This document shows, piece by piece, positions 17,880 through 26,144 of a DNA stretch of 64,000 bases (position 1 is the stretch's first letter; each line of letters starts with the position of its first letter). A program made the position numbers and the translations under genes. The notes under the pieces are model-generated. The model was not told where the DNA came from. It did not search any database and saw nothing but the letters and a program-made list of their open reading frames with translations. The stretch is from Legionella parisiensis (GTDB taxonomy: Bacteria > Pseudomonadota > Gammaproteobacteria > Legionellales > Legionellaceae). The DNA lies in the NCBI RefSeq assembly GCF_001467945.1, contig NZ_LNYQ01000013.1:1773920-1837919 (forward strand), given 5' to 3'.

Positions 17880-18103
17880 TTAGTGATGCATCGCAATGCA
17901 TTCTTGGTCTTGTTTTAGGAGAATGATTTTCTCAGCAACTTCATTAATAAAGTCCTTTAATTTTTCAGGTTGTTCTACATTATTTTGTCGAATTTCAACT
18001 AATTTATCTTTCAAACCGAAAGTAACCTTATATTCAACCGTTGCACCACTTAATCGTTTAAACGGTCAGCATCAGTTGCTGTTATTCTAGCCTCAAGAAG
18101 CTT
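17880..18103 (-). pseudogene. Frameshifted small protein gene remnant
   Basis: On the minus strand, two overlapping frames join into one protein-like sequence: KLLEARITATDADRLN in the first, then RLSGATVEYKVTFGLKDKL and on to QDQECIAMHH in the second, ending at TAA 17880-17882. The switch lies near 18055, and there is no usable start codon in the second frame. I read this as a small gene broken by a one-base indel. The family is not recognised. Little else is visible in the gap 17845-18225. Confidence 0.4.
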
Positions 18104-18225
18104 TCATTTCATAAATACTCTTAAAGTTGATTTATCACAGTTCAAAAATTGAGTATCTATAATTATTGTACAAACCACTTGTGTGAAGCTTATTCAATTA
18201 AGACTATTTTTTAAGCTTTCTGATG

Positions 18226-18438
18226 TCATGATTTATTAAGAGATTGCAGTTCTCTTATAAAATTTGTTGCAAGTCTCAAGCCTTCAGCTAATTTATTATG
18301 AATTTCTGGATGCATATTTTGATCTTGGGCTTCCATTTCATTATGTAAATCAAGGGCAATTTCTTCAAGTAAATGAATTTTTTCTTTTTTACTTATATTT
18401 CGATGATAAATTTCTAATACTTCTGCGTCCCTGTTCAT
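18226..18438 (-). CDS. Small helical acidic protein
   Basis: A 70-residue protein, almost entirely amphipathic helix (KKEKIHLLEEIALDLHNEME, then IHNKLAEGLRLATNFIRELQ). I chose the ATG at 18438 (MNRDAEVLEIYH) because AAAGGGTG lies 6 nt upstream; an in-frame ATG at 18468 lacks this. The composition is convincing for a real small protein, perhaps a helical bundle or partner-binding protein. No family is recognised. It is divergent from the YbaK-family gene. Confidence 0.6.
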   Translation of the reverse strand: MNRDAEVLEIYHRNISKKEKIHLLEEIALDLHNEMEAQDQNMHPEIHNKLAEGLRLATNFIRELQSLNKS

Positions 18439-18496
18439 ATTTGCACCCTTTATGTTTATTGATTCCAATCAATTATAGTACAAGGAGTTCAATAGC

Positions 18497-18927
18497 ATGC
18501 ATAGCCATGATATTGCATACAAGACTATCAGCCACCCCAGAGCGTATACAGCATCACAATGTGCCCAGGCAGCACATATTAAAGGTAACTGTTTTGCCAA
18601 ATCTATAGTGGTCAAGTTGGATGGAAAATTTGCACTAGTAGCAATTCCCGCCAATATTCGTCTGGATTTAAACCTTTTAAAAAAGAAACTCATACAAAGC
18701 GCGCCGAAATCGCTAAAGAATTTGAGTTTCAAGACAGGTTTACCGACTGCGAAGTTGGAGCGATACCATTGTTTGGCGAACTTCATGGTATGGATGTTTA
18801 TCTTGCTGAGAGTCTTACACATAAAGAATGGTTTGTTTTTAATGCCGGCAACCATACCCAACTTCTAAAAATCAAAAGTGGTGATTTTTTAAATTTAGTG
18901 CATCCAAAAACATTATCGCAGTGTTAA
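18497..18927 (+). pseudogene. YbaK/EbsC-family aminoacyl-tRNA deacylase, frame broken at a slippery heptamer
   Basis: Reading 18497 onward gives the N-terminal part of a YbaK-like domain (HPRAYTASQCAQAAHIKGN, KSIVVKLDGKFALVAIPAN). The C-terminal part (DCEVGAIPLFGELHGMDVYL, VFNAGNHTQ) is in the -1 frame and ends at TAA 18925-18927. Joined at 18679-18685 the product would be about 143 residues, a normal length for this domain, which hydrolyses mis-acylated tRNA. AAGGAG 9 nt upstream supports the start. Without a shift the 0 frame runs on to 18868 with unrelated residues. The join lies exactly on A AAA AAG in the phase used for programmed -1 frameshifting. It may be a pseudogene, a sequencing error in a run of six A, or a recoded gene. 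Confidence 0.75.
18679..18685 (+). other. Candidate -1 frameshift heptamer A AAA AAG
   Basis: The 0-frame codons are TTA AAA AAG, the exact X XXY YYZ phase; this heptamer is the one used in E. coli dnaX. Just downstream, GAAACTC (18685-18691) and GAGTTTC (18724-18730) are perfect inverted repeats, with AGCG (18698-18701) and CGCT (18711-18714) inside. The stem starts closer to the heptamer than in known cases, so the structural support is only suggestive. Confidence 0.4.
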
Positions 18928-19104
18928 GCAATAAAACCTATAGGCTGCATGTTAAGTAAACACAAGCAGGCCAGGAGGTGCAATTGGATCTCCGCAAGGC
19001 GCAGGGCCAAATAATGGCTATAATTAATACAAAGTAACTTATAAAAATATGACCGCTCTAATTACTTTTGATTTTTGAAGTATATTATTATTTGGAGTGT
19101 CAGC

Positions 19105-19665
19105 ATGAGCATTGGGAATTTGCGCTTTTTTAGCACAAAACCACAAAGTATTAGTGGATTAGCATCAACTATAGAGCGTAACGCGCCCTATTATAGAATT
19201 CATAGCACTTTTCCAGCAGATGGCTTGCCAACAAGGGGCAATTTTGACAGAGTAACTATTGAGGCATTAACTCAATACTTATCAGAAAACAAACCACTAA
19301 TAACATATGGTGGAGCTATTGTTCTTGATGATTTATTGACAGGCTTTTTAAAAGATAAAGAAATTGAAAATGGGAAGAGTGGATTAATCGTGGGAGTTGC
19401 GGAAAGATTAATTGTATTATCTTCGCTGGATTTAATACCAGAAGAATATACTCACGAAGCAATCATCGAGAGTTTACCTGCTGAGCGTATTGTTGCTTAC
19501 ATCACAGAGTTAAAAGACCTGCTTCATGGAGAAATTGTAAGAAATCACTTCGCAGAGGTGAACTCTTCATTGCCCCCAACAGTTACGTTGCCTGAAATAG
19601 AAGATTCTGACTTTGTGCACGATGTATGGGAATCTGCATCTACCAAAGATACATTGAAGAAATGA
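19105..19665 (+). CDS. Orphan protein, putative effector
   Basis: A 186-residue soluble protein from the ATG at 19105, which has TTGGAG 8 nt upstream; a TTG at 19075 would add ten residues of poor composition. The core is helical and hydrophobic/acidic mixed (VAERLIVLSSLDLIPEEYTH). The C-terminal 30 residues are acidic (PEIEDSDFVHDVWE) and then end STKDTLKK. No domain is recognised. It is followed by another orphan on the same strand; the gap of 87 nt suggests separate or loosely linked expression. Confidence 0.6.
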   Translation: MSIGNLRFFSTKPQSISGLASTIERNAPYYRIHSTFPADGLPTRGNFDRVTIEALTQYLSENKPLITYGGAIVLDDLLTGFLKDKEIENGKSGLIVGVAERLIVLSSLDLIPEEYTHEAIIESLPAERIVAYITELKDLLHGEIVRNHFAEVNSSLPPTVTLPEIEDSDFVHDVWESASTKDTLKK

Positions 19666-19752
19666 ATTTAATGTACATTCACTAGCTTTCATTTAATATT
19701 TTCTTAATCTTTTGTCTATATATTTATCATTTCAATTAATAAAAGGATAAAT

Positions 19753-20136
19753 ATGAAATTTCAAAATTCCTGGTTTGAAGACCGCTACAATGAATACTGG
19801 AACAAGAATGTAGTAACATTGGATGAAACGATTCGCAGCACTTCTTTAGGTCTTAATCTATTTGAAAATCGAGCAAATGTAACTCAATTAATAGAAGCAT
19901 ATCAACAACATGTTTTAAATATTTTAACAAATTTAGACCGTCAGTCTTATCTGTTCGAAGATAAAGAATACGTGCAGACATACATGAAAAATACCGTGAG
20001 TCAAACAGGCGAAGATTTTTCAGTTTATGCCAAAATATTTCCTGAATCTAAAGATGTTTGCTCAAAATTTTTAAAAACCCTGGGTGTAAACTTACCATCA
20101 GAAACTGAAGAAACCTCATATGTTCCTATGCTGTAA
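19753..20136 (+). CDS. Orphan protein with Glu-rich C-terminus
   Basis: A 127-residue hydrophilic helical protein preceded by AAAAGGATAAAT. The N-terminus is aromatic (WFEDRYNEYWNKN). The tail LPSETEETSYVPML has the run of Glu, Thr and Ser followed by hydrophobic residues that is often seen in Dot/Icm substrates (the E-block). No family is recognised. Effector status is inference from the tail and the neighbourhood of orphans. Confidence 0.55.
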   Translation: MKFQNSWFEDRYNEYWNKNVVTLDETIRSTSLGLNLFENRANVTQLIEAYQQHVLNILTNLDRQSYLFEDKEYVQTYMKNTVSQTGEDFSVYAKIFPESKDVCSKFLKTLGVNLPSETEETSYVPML

Positions 20137-20210
20137 CAATTGATACTCATGGGTTTTCGCCTGTACCTAAGTCCAATTTAATACAGGCTAACCCTGGTTG
20201 ATTGCAGTAA

Positions 20211-21377
20211 TTAATTAAATGATTCTGCAGAGTATCTTCTTTGAGGCAGATCCAGATGATCAGAATCTTCTACATGATGCAGTCTACTTGCCTTATCTTC
20301 ATCAAAGAAATAGGGAGAATACGCCAACTCAGTTCGTGAAGGTTGTTTTACAAAACAGAAAAATGTTGCTTTTGCTACATCTGTTGGAGAACGAATTTCT
20401 TCTTTAGCCAGAGTAAATCCAAGTTGATTGGTAATCCTATCAAGAATATTTTTTGAAAAATAAAGAGACTGATACTCAGATTTAAATTTTAAAACAGCCT
20501 GCATAGCCTCTTCAGGGGTAAGAACTTGCTTTTTATCAATGCTATACCTTAGGTTTAATAAAATATGAGATAAATCCAAGATATCCTCATCAAAACAATT
20601 TGCATGCTCCGATAAAAAGAGAATTCCTCCGGGCTCTAAAACTTGACTTGCCTGTTTTAAACTGTTGACTTGTGCTTGAAACGATGGGAAATGATGTAAT
20701 GAATGATTATACATAACCACTGCAAATTTTTTCCCCTTAAGTGCGCCTAATAGATCACTGCCATCATACTCATAATAGTTATGAAGTTGTGCCATATAGT
20801 GATTTTTTCTCTTTTTATCACTGCTATTTTCACCACCCCAGTCAATCTCAGTTTGAATATCAATTGCATTTCCTTCCATGCCTAAATGCTTGCTTACCAA
20901 ATAGGTCATTGCACAGTCACCAGCACCTATATCAAGAAGGGCTTTTCCCTTCAATTTTTCCTTCTGTTGAGGCGAAAAATGGGAAGTGATGATACGAGCT
21001 ATGTTTGCAGATTTATAATGCTGATACTCAGTATCGGTCATTGAAAACTCTTTTCTATTCTGCATGCCAGCTGAAAGATACCATTGATGAATTAATGCAG
21101 CGACCTCAAAATCAGGGGTTGTCGAAGGTAATTCCCTTAGTGTTTTAATAAAATCTAATACCGTTTGCTTCTCTATATCTAAAAATGCATATAAAAAAGC
21201 TTTTTCTGCTTGTTTTTGGCGAGACCTCGATTTTAATAGTTTAATTATTTGATTAGGTTGAATAATTTGTTGCGGGGCTGAGTCTAGTGCTTTTTTTGTA
21301 ACTTCAACCCCCTCATTATTATTCCTGTTCGTATTTGTTGGCATATCACCTCTATAATTAATTCCAGAAGTGTTCAT
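20211..21377 (-). CDS. SAM-dependent methyltransferase with N- and C-terminal extensions
   Basis: A 388-residue protein. The first 45 residues are Asn/Thr/Gln-rich and look disordered; residues 45-120 are helical. A class I methyltransferase domain follows with motif I ALLDIGAGDCAMTYLVSKHL (about residues 147-166), an acidic end of strand 2 (NAIDIQTE), motif IV-like VVMYNHSLHHFPS (about 217-229) and LEPGGILFLSEH (about 248-259). The last 35 residues are acidic and His-rich (EDKASRLHHVEDSDHLD). The long extra ends are unlike ordinary small-molecule methyltransferases and would suit an effector or a modifier of a large substrate, but the target is unknown. It stands alone. Confidence 0.7.
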   Translation of the reverse strand: MNTSGINYRGDMPTNTNRNNNEGVEVTKKALDSAPQQIIQPNQIIKLLKSRSRQKQAEKAFLYAFLDIEKQTVLDFIKTLRELPSTTPDFEVAALIHQWYLSAGMQNRKEFSMTDTEYQHYKSANIARIITSHFSPQQKEKLKGKALLDIGAGDCAMTYLVSKHLGMEGNAIDIQTEIDWGGENSSDKKRKNHYMAQLHNYYEYDGSDLLGALKGKKFAVVMYNHSLHHFPSFQAQVNSLKQASQVLEPGGILFLSEHANCFDEDILDLSHILLNLRYSIDKKQVLTPEEAMQAVLKFKSEYQSLYFSKNILDRITNQLGFTLAKEEIRSPTDVAKATFFCFVKQPSRTELAYSPYFFDEDKASRLHHVEDSDHLDLPQRRYSAESFN

Positions 21378-21478
21378 TATATGTTAATTATTATTATTTT
21401 CAATACATACTGCTTCTTATTTTTTCATAGATCCGGGTTAATATTATTCATGTGAAAGAATTGGCGGAGACGCTAATT

Positions 21479-21559
21479 ATGAAAGAACCTTATTTCCATT
21501 TCGCTACCTCTTTAGGATTATTATTTGTGAGTTTTCTCATATTTTTTATTCTTCTATGA
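21479..21559 (+). CDS. Possible 26-residue single-span membrane protein
   Basis: ATG at 21479 has GGCGGAG with 9-nt spacing. It encodes MKEPYFHFATSL followed by a hydrophobic stretch (GLLFVSFLIFFILL) ending at TGA. The combination of a good ribosome site and one clean membrane segment is what real micro-proteins show, but at this length chance cannot be excluded. The rest of 21378-21689 holds nothing else I can name. Confidence 0.35.
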   Translation: MKEPYFHFATSLGLLFVSFLIFFILL

Positions 21560-21689
21560 ATTTGGGATATACTCCAAAAAAGAGCACACTTTATTAAGAA
21601 ACTTTCCCCTCATAAGTTATATATGCTTTATTTCTGAATCATTCGGTGTCTATTTAAGACGCTTTTTCTTACTCGAGACAGGGAAGAGT

Positions 21690-22283
21690 TACCTTTTAAG
21701 AACTCAGTAAAAAAGGCACATGCCAGCCATAAGATAAAAATTGCTCATCGGGAAGCGCGCTGAAAACAAAAGAAATATAGTGATTGAATTTACCAACCCT
21801 AAAGTAGCTCCTGCCTTTGTCCAGCCCGAGTAAAATCCTCTTTCCTTTCCCCTGCTAACTCCAGCAGACATCACTACAGCATCAGCCTATCCTCCTCCAA
21901 CAGCGATACCTTGCATACATCGCAAAATCACTAATAAAATCGGGGCAAAATCCCTATTGTCTGGTAGGTCGGATGCAAACCGATTAAAAAGTGGATATCA
22001 TACATAGTGTAATAACAAGCATGCTCTTTCGACTTAATAAGTCACCATAATGACCAAAAATAACACCACTAAGAGGTCTGGCAAAGAAACCAACTACATA
22101 GTCGTATATGCAGCCATAATTCCTTCTATAGGGCTGATTTCAGGAAAAAAAGTTTATTGAAAAATAGAGCTGAGCGGTACCAAAGAGATAAAAGTCATAC
22201 CACTCGATTGTAGTTCCAACCATACTTGCGAGCGAGACTTTTCTTGATGCTTTAGATTGGGGATCTTGTCGTATTACTGCCAT
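21690..22283 (-). pseudogene. Decayed MFS transporter of the metabolite:H+ symporter (MHS) family
   Basis: On the minus strand the N-terminal part of an MHS-type transporter is recognisable across several frames: SLASMVGTTIEWYDFYLFGT, then VVGFFARPLSGVIFGHYGD with LLSRKSML (the MFS signature loop), then LRCMQGIAVGG, then SAGVSRGKERGFYSGW. Several frameshifts and stop codons separate the blocks. The C-terminal half of a normal 430-residue transporter is missing. This is a truncated, inactive gene. Confidence 0.8.
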
Positions 22284-22561
22284 AATTCTTAATAGAAACA
22301 ATAGGATATTATATTGAACCCCATACGAGTTATTTTCAGAGTGCGAGATTACTTCTATAACCTTGATTATGTTGGCAACCAAGTTTTAATTTTTTACACT
22401 GAAGCAACAAAGCCTCCAATCACATAGTTTATCTGGATCATACTAATTACTTTCTTTCAATTTTTTTTGCTACACTACAATTGATCTGAGTCAGAGTCTT
22501 TATATTATCGCAAATTGATAACTGTTCGGTAAATAACTAGAGTAGAATAAGGAAATTCGAT

Positions 22562-23467
22562 ATGAACTATTTAGAGCTTATTCTAAAAACTCTAAATAAA
22601 TTTGCGCAAAATCTCATTGCGCTTATTCCCAATATCATTATTGCCATTGTTTTTGCTTTTATTACTTATTTTCTTGCTAAATTAATTAGTCGTATTGTGA
22701 GTTCGCTTTTACCGAGAATAGCGATTCGTGCAAATTTAGTAATAATTTTTCATAAGCTAACCATTATCATAGTGTGGTTTTTAGGAATATTAATTATTTC
22801 TGCCATCTTAATTCCTTCAGTAACAACCGCAAATATTTTGGCTACTTTAGGATTAACCTCTGTCGCAATCGGCTTTGCATTCAAAAATGTTTTTGAAAAT
22901 TTTTTTACTGGTATTTTAATCTTGCTCAGAGAGCCTTTTAGTATTGGCGATTTTATTGAGGTCGAGTCACAACATGGGGATGCTAAAGGCTATGTTCATC
23001 GTATTTCTGTTCAAAATACTCATTTGCGTAAAACGGACGGTTCACGGGTATTTATCCCGAACTCTAAAATGTATGCTAGTATAGTACGGGTATTTACTGA
23101 TGAATCACTCAGACGCGAAAAAATTATTTGCAGTATTGATTTTAATACTGATATAGAAAAAGCTCGTTCAGTCATTAAAAATGCTATGGAGCAGTGTAAA
23201 ACAGTTTCTAAAGATAAGTACATTCAAGTCTATGTGGTTTCTTTTTCTTCTAATGGCATTGACTTTGCAATATATTGGTGGACAAATCCCGAACCCAGCC
23301 AACAACGTCGCTCGCTTGATGAGGTGCTCACCTCGATTAGAAAAGCGCTTGATAATGAAAAAATCCCGATGACCTATTCCACTCCAGTGAGCTTTATTGA
23401 GCCTTTGATGATTTATAGTAAAGAAACAAGTAAAAAACAAGGTAAAGATCATAATGAAAAAGAATAA
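22562..23467 (+). CDS. Small-conductance mechanosensitive channel (MscS family)
   Basis: A 301-residue protein with three N-terminal membrane segments (about residues 15-45, 60-85 and 88-120). The pore-lining third helix and the following conserved block read GLTSVAIGFAFKNVFENFFT, then REPFSIGDFIEV. The beta-domain (VHRISVQNTHLRKTDGSRVFIPNS) and an alpha-beta domain follow. Such channels open under membrane tension and release solutes on osmotic down-shock. Length matches E. coli MscS (286). The C-terminus is Lys/Glu-rich. It is a single-gene unit. Confidence 0.92.
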   Translation: MNYLELILKTLNKFAQNLIALIPNIIIAIVFAFITYFLAKLISRIVSSLLPRIAIRANLVIIFHKLTIIIVWFLGILIISAILIPSVTTANILATLGLTSVAIGFAFKNVFENFFTGILILLREPFSIGDFIEVESQHGDAKGYVHRISVQNTHLRKTDGSRVFIPNSKMYASIVRVFTDESLRREKIICSIDFNTDIEKARSVIKNAMEQCKTVSKDKYIQVYVVSFSSNGIDFAIYWWTNPEPSQQRRSLDEVLTSIRKALDNEKIPMTYSTPVSFIEPLMIYSKETSKKQGKDHNEKE

Positions 23468-23608
23468 AGATTCTGAGTCTTTTTAGGTCAACACTTGAGT
23501 AATTCAGCTTTTCCCGGACAAAATCAGCACTGTACTGAATCAATTAAAAAGAATAAAATCCCTCTTGTTTTATTATTTTAGTGTTCTGCACATTCGGATA
23601 TTTCAAAA

Positions 23609-24841
23609 ATGAGTCAGTTTTTAGATCTCTCACTTCTTAAGAGGAATCGAGACTTCAGATTACTTTATTTAGGTCAATTTATCTCATTTATAGGTACTAT
23701 GATCAGCAGTGTCGCCCTGCCCTATCAAATTTATCAGATCACTCAGTCAACTCTTTTAGTTGGTTTACTAAGTTTGGTGCAATTATTGCCTCTATTAATC
23801 ACTGCGCTGATTGGTGGTGTATTTGCTGATCGATACAATCGTCGCGGATTATTAATTATCAGTGAATTACTCCTTGCAGGAGGATGTTTTATACTTGCCC
23901 TTAATTCATTTCAGACCTCTCCTTCTCTAAGCCTTATTTTTATCATTTCAGCTTCTATGTCTGCAATTAACGGATTGCATCGTCCTGCTTTTGATAGTGT
24001 TTTGCAACAAATTGTTAATCCTAGTGATTACAAAAAAGTAGGTGCACTTGCTACATTTAAATTCAGCTTTTGTATGATTATTGCACCTGCTCTTTCTGGA
24101 CTTATTATTTCCCAATATGGAATTGTTATTACTTATTTTGTTGATTTAATTACATTTTTTATGTCATTAATCTGTTTAGTTAGAATTCATACTATTCCTA
24201 AACCTACAACGCAAGTACATCCTTCCATTTTATCTTCCCTAAAACAAGGAATCTCTTTTGCATTTGATCGGCAGGAATTAATAGGAAGCTATACTGTAGA
24301 TTTTATTGCTATGGTTTTTGCATGGCCTAATTCGTTACTTCCTGCTGTAGCCCAATCCTTTGGTGGTGCCGGAACTTTAGGTTTGCTCTACTCTGCACCT
24401 GCAGCAGGAGCACTGATTATTTCATTTTTCAGTGGTTGGACTGCAAAAATAAACCATGATGGTAAAGCCATTGCCATTGCCTCTATACTGTGGGGTGCTG
24501 CAATCATTGGGTTTGGCTTATCTAATTCACTTTGGCTTGTGCTGTTTTTCTTAGCACTCGCTGGCGCTTTTGATGGGATAAGCGGAATATTTCGTACTAC
24601 TTTGTGGAATAATACTATTCCAACGGAATATCGGGGAAGGCTAGCCGGTATTGAAATGATCAGTTATTTGAGTGGACCTAAATTAGGTGATGCACGTGCT
24701 GGATTTATTGCTACCAGTTTTAGCATTACTACAGCTCTAATCTCAGGTGGTGTATTATGTATTATAGGGGTAGCTTTTTGCTGTTTGGCTTTTCCAAAAT
24801 TTTGGCACTACCGCTCACACCAAGCAGAAAAGCCACCATAG
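23609..24841 (+). CDS. MFS transporter, EntS-like exporter
   Basis: A 410-residue protein with about 11-12 membrane spans. The MFS loop 2-3 signature is GGVFADRYNRRGLLIISE (about residues 70-87). The N-terminal block LLKRNRDFRLLYLGQFISFIGTM and the later RGRLAGIEMISYLSGPKLGD match the enterobactin-exporter EntS subgroup. In Legionella a similar transporter, LbtB, exports the siderophore legiobactin, but no siderophore synthesis gene is adjacent, so the substrate stays open. The ATG at 23609 is used, with no strong Shine-Dalgarno. Confidence 0.82.
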   Translation: MSQFLDLSLLKRNRDFRLLYLGQFISFIGTMISSVALPYQIYQITQSTLLVGLLSLVQLLPLLITALIGGVFADRYNRRGLLIISELLLAGGCFILALNSFQTSPSLSLIFIISASMSAINGLHRPAFDSVLQQIVNPSDYKKVGALATFKFSFCMIIAPALSGLIISQYGIVITYFVDLITFFMSLICLVRIHTIPKPTTQVHPSILSSLKQGISFAFDRQELIGSYTVDFIAMVFAWPNSLLPAVAQSFGGAGTLGLLYSAPAAGALIISFFSGWTAKINHDGKAIAIASILWGAAIIGFGLSNSLWLVLFFLALAGAFDGISGIFRTTLWNNTIPTEYRGRLAGIEMISYLSGPKLGDARAGFIATSFSITTALISGGVLCIIGVAFCCLAFPKFWHYRSHQAEKPP

Positions 24842-25024
24842 ATCGATAACTTCTAAAATCATTTAAAAACTGCAATAACTTCAGGCAAGTTTTTAAAAAA
24901 AAGAACATAGAAGCCTGAATAAAATTCAAGAATCAATAACTACTTTCCCAAGTATTTCAAAAATTGTTTATACTTGTTTTACTAAGAATATTAAATTCTT
25001 TTTATCGATATAATAAGGACATTC

Positions 25025-25213
25025 ATGAAACAAACAATATTATTGTTATTATTTTTAACCTCTTTGTTAGCAGGATGTCATACACCAAAGCCTGGAGAAG
25101 TTTCTAAAATAGATAACAAAGGTTATGGTGGAGTTGGTGGCGCTGGTGGAAGCGGCAGCTCTGGGGGGCCAGGCAGCTCTGGAGGGCTTGGTGGAGTTGG
25201 TGGAAGTCGTTAA
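25025..25213 (+). CDS. Small glycine-rich lipoprotein
   Basis: A 62-residue protein. The signal peptide MKQTILLLLFLTSLLAGC ends in a clear lipobox (LLAGC, lipidated Cys at residue 18). The mature part is short and ends in Gly/Ser-rich low-complexity repeats (GGVGGAGG, GSSGGPGSSGG). AAGGACATTC precedes the ATG. Function is unknown; it would sit on the outer or inner membrane as a flexible linker-like lipoprotein. Confidence 0.7.
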   Translation: MKQTILLLLFLTSLLAGCHTPKPGEVSKIDNKGYGGVGGAGGSGSSGGPGSSGGLGGVGGSR

Positions 25214-25290
25214 GTGATGCTTTTCAAGTTGATACTTAAGATAACTAGTAATTTTTTACCCACTTAAGTTCATCTTGAATATTCACATTT

Positions 25291-26001
25291 TTAGAAATTA
25301 ATAAAAAAATTAATCGATACAATATTGCTTAAAAAGTCAGGGACTCCAAAACGTCGAATGTATTGATTCATATAACCAATTTCAGTAGTGGTTATTGGAT
25401 TTATTTTATAACCAAAACCTATGAAAAATCGGTTTTGATCAAAACCACGACTGTTTTTACCCACAAAATTATTCTTATGCAGAAACAGTTCATCGCTCGC
25501 GACAAAACTAAATTTAGTATATTGTTTAATCGGCACCGAAATTTTAATAAGCTCTCTAAATCGATATGCCGTTTTAGGATTATTTTCTAGAAATCGCTGT
25601 TCTGTACGTGTTCGGCTGGTAAATGTCAAATAACGATTGGATTTAATCCATAAAAGTTGTTGCCAAATTCGATCTTCCTCAAATGGATTAGATGTATTAG
25701 GTATTCCCGTATATATCCAGGCGTATCCAACCCAAATACTCAGGTTCTCTGTTAATGCATAACCTAATCCTGGACGTACTAAAATCTGTGAAAAGCGGCT
25801 GCTATCATCGCCTATACGCTCTTGCGTTTCTAACCAATATAACACGCGACTCAGTATTTTGTCCTTACTATGAGTCTTACCAGTCGCAGTGACATTAAAC
25901 CAAGATTGAAAATCACGCTCAATTGCACATTCTGCATTTTTCGGCCAACCCAAAGTAAATATGCCTACTAAAAACGAGAATAATATACATATCCTATGCA
26001 T
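25291..26001 (-). CDS. DUF2490 outer-membrane beta-barrel protein
   Basis: A 236-residue protein with a signal peptide (residues 1-25, ending AECA). After it, alternating polar/hydrophobic strands with WFNVTATGK, LVRPGLGYAL and RTRTEQRF match the DUF2490 family. The C-terminus SINFFINF ends in Phe, as barrel proteins recognised by the BAM complex do. Its role is not known. It stands alone on the minus strand, facing the small lipoprotein gene. Confidence 0.75.
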   Translation of the reverse strand: MHRICILFSFLVGIFTLGWPKNAECAIERDFQSWFNVTATGKTHSKDKILSRVLYWLETQERIGDDSSRFSQILVRPGLGYALTENLSIWVGYAWIYTGIPNTSNPFEEDRIWQQLLWIKSNRYLTFTSRTRTEQRFLENNPKTAYRFRELIKISVPIKQYTKFSFVASDELFLHKNNFVGKNSRGFDQNRFFIGFGYKINPITTTEIGYMNQYIRRFGVPDFLSNIVSINFFINF

Positions 26002-26144
26002 TATTATTTTTCAAGTTAAAAAAAGACACATTCTAATAGGTGTTGCGTGGATTGAAAAGTATTTTTATGTGCTTAATGATGTGACTTTTAGTTAAAGCTC
26101 TCTGGATAATGTTCTAATTAAGTTCCAAGAGCTCGAATAATAAT

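Noticed and set aside
18469..18861. Minus-strand 130-codon frame
   Set aside because: It is antisense to the well-recognised YbaK-family sequence.
18950..19023. Short Gly/Pro-rich stretch (RPGGAIGSPQGAGPNNGYN) ending in TAA
   Set aside because: It looks like the end of a small secreted protein but lacks a start and is too short to support as a gene.
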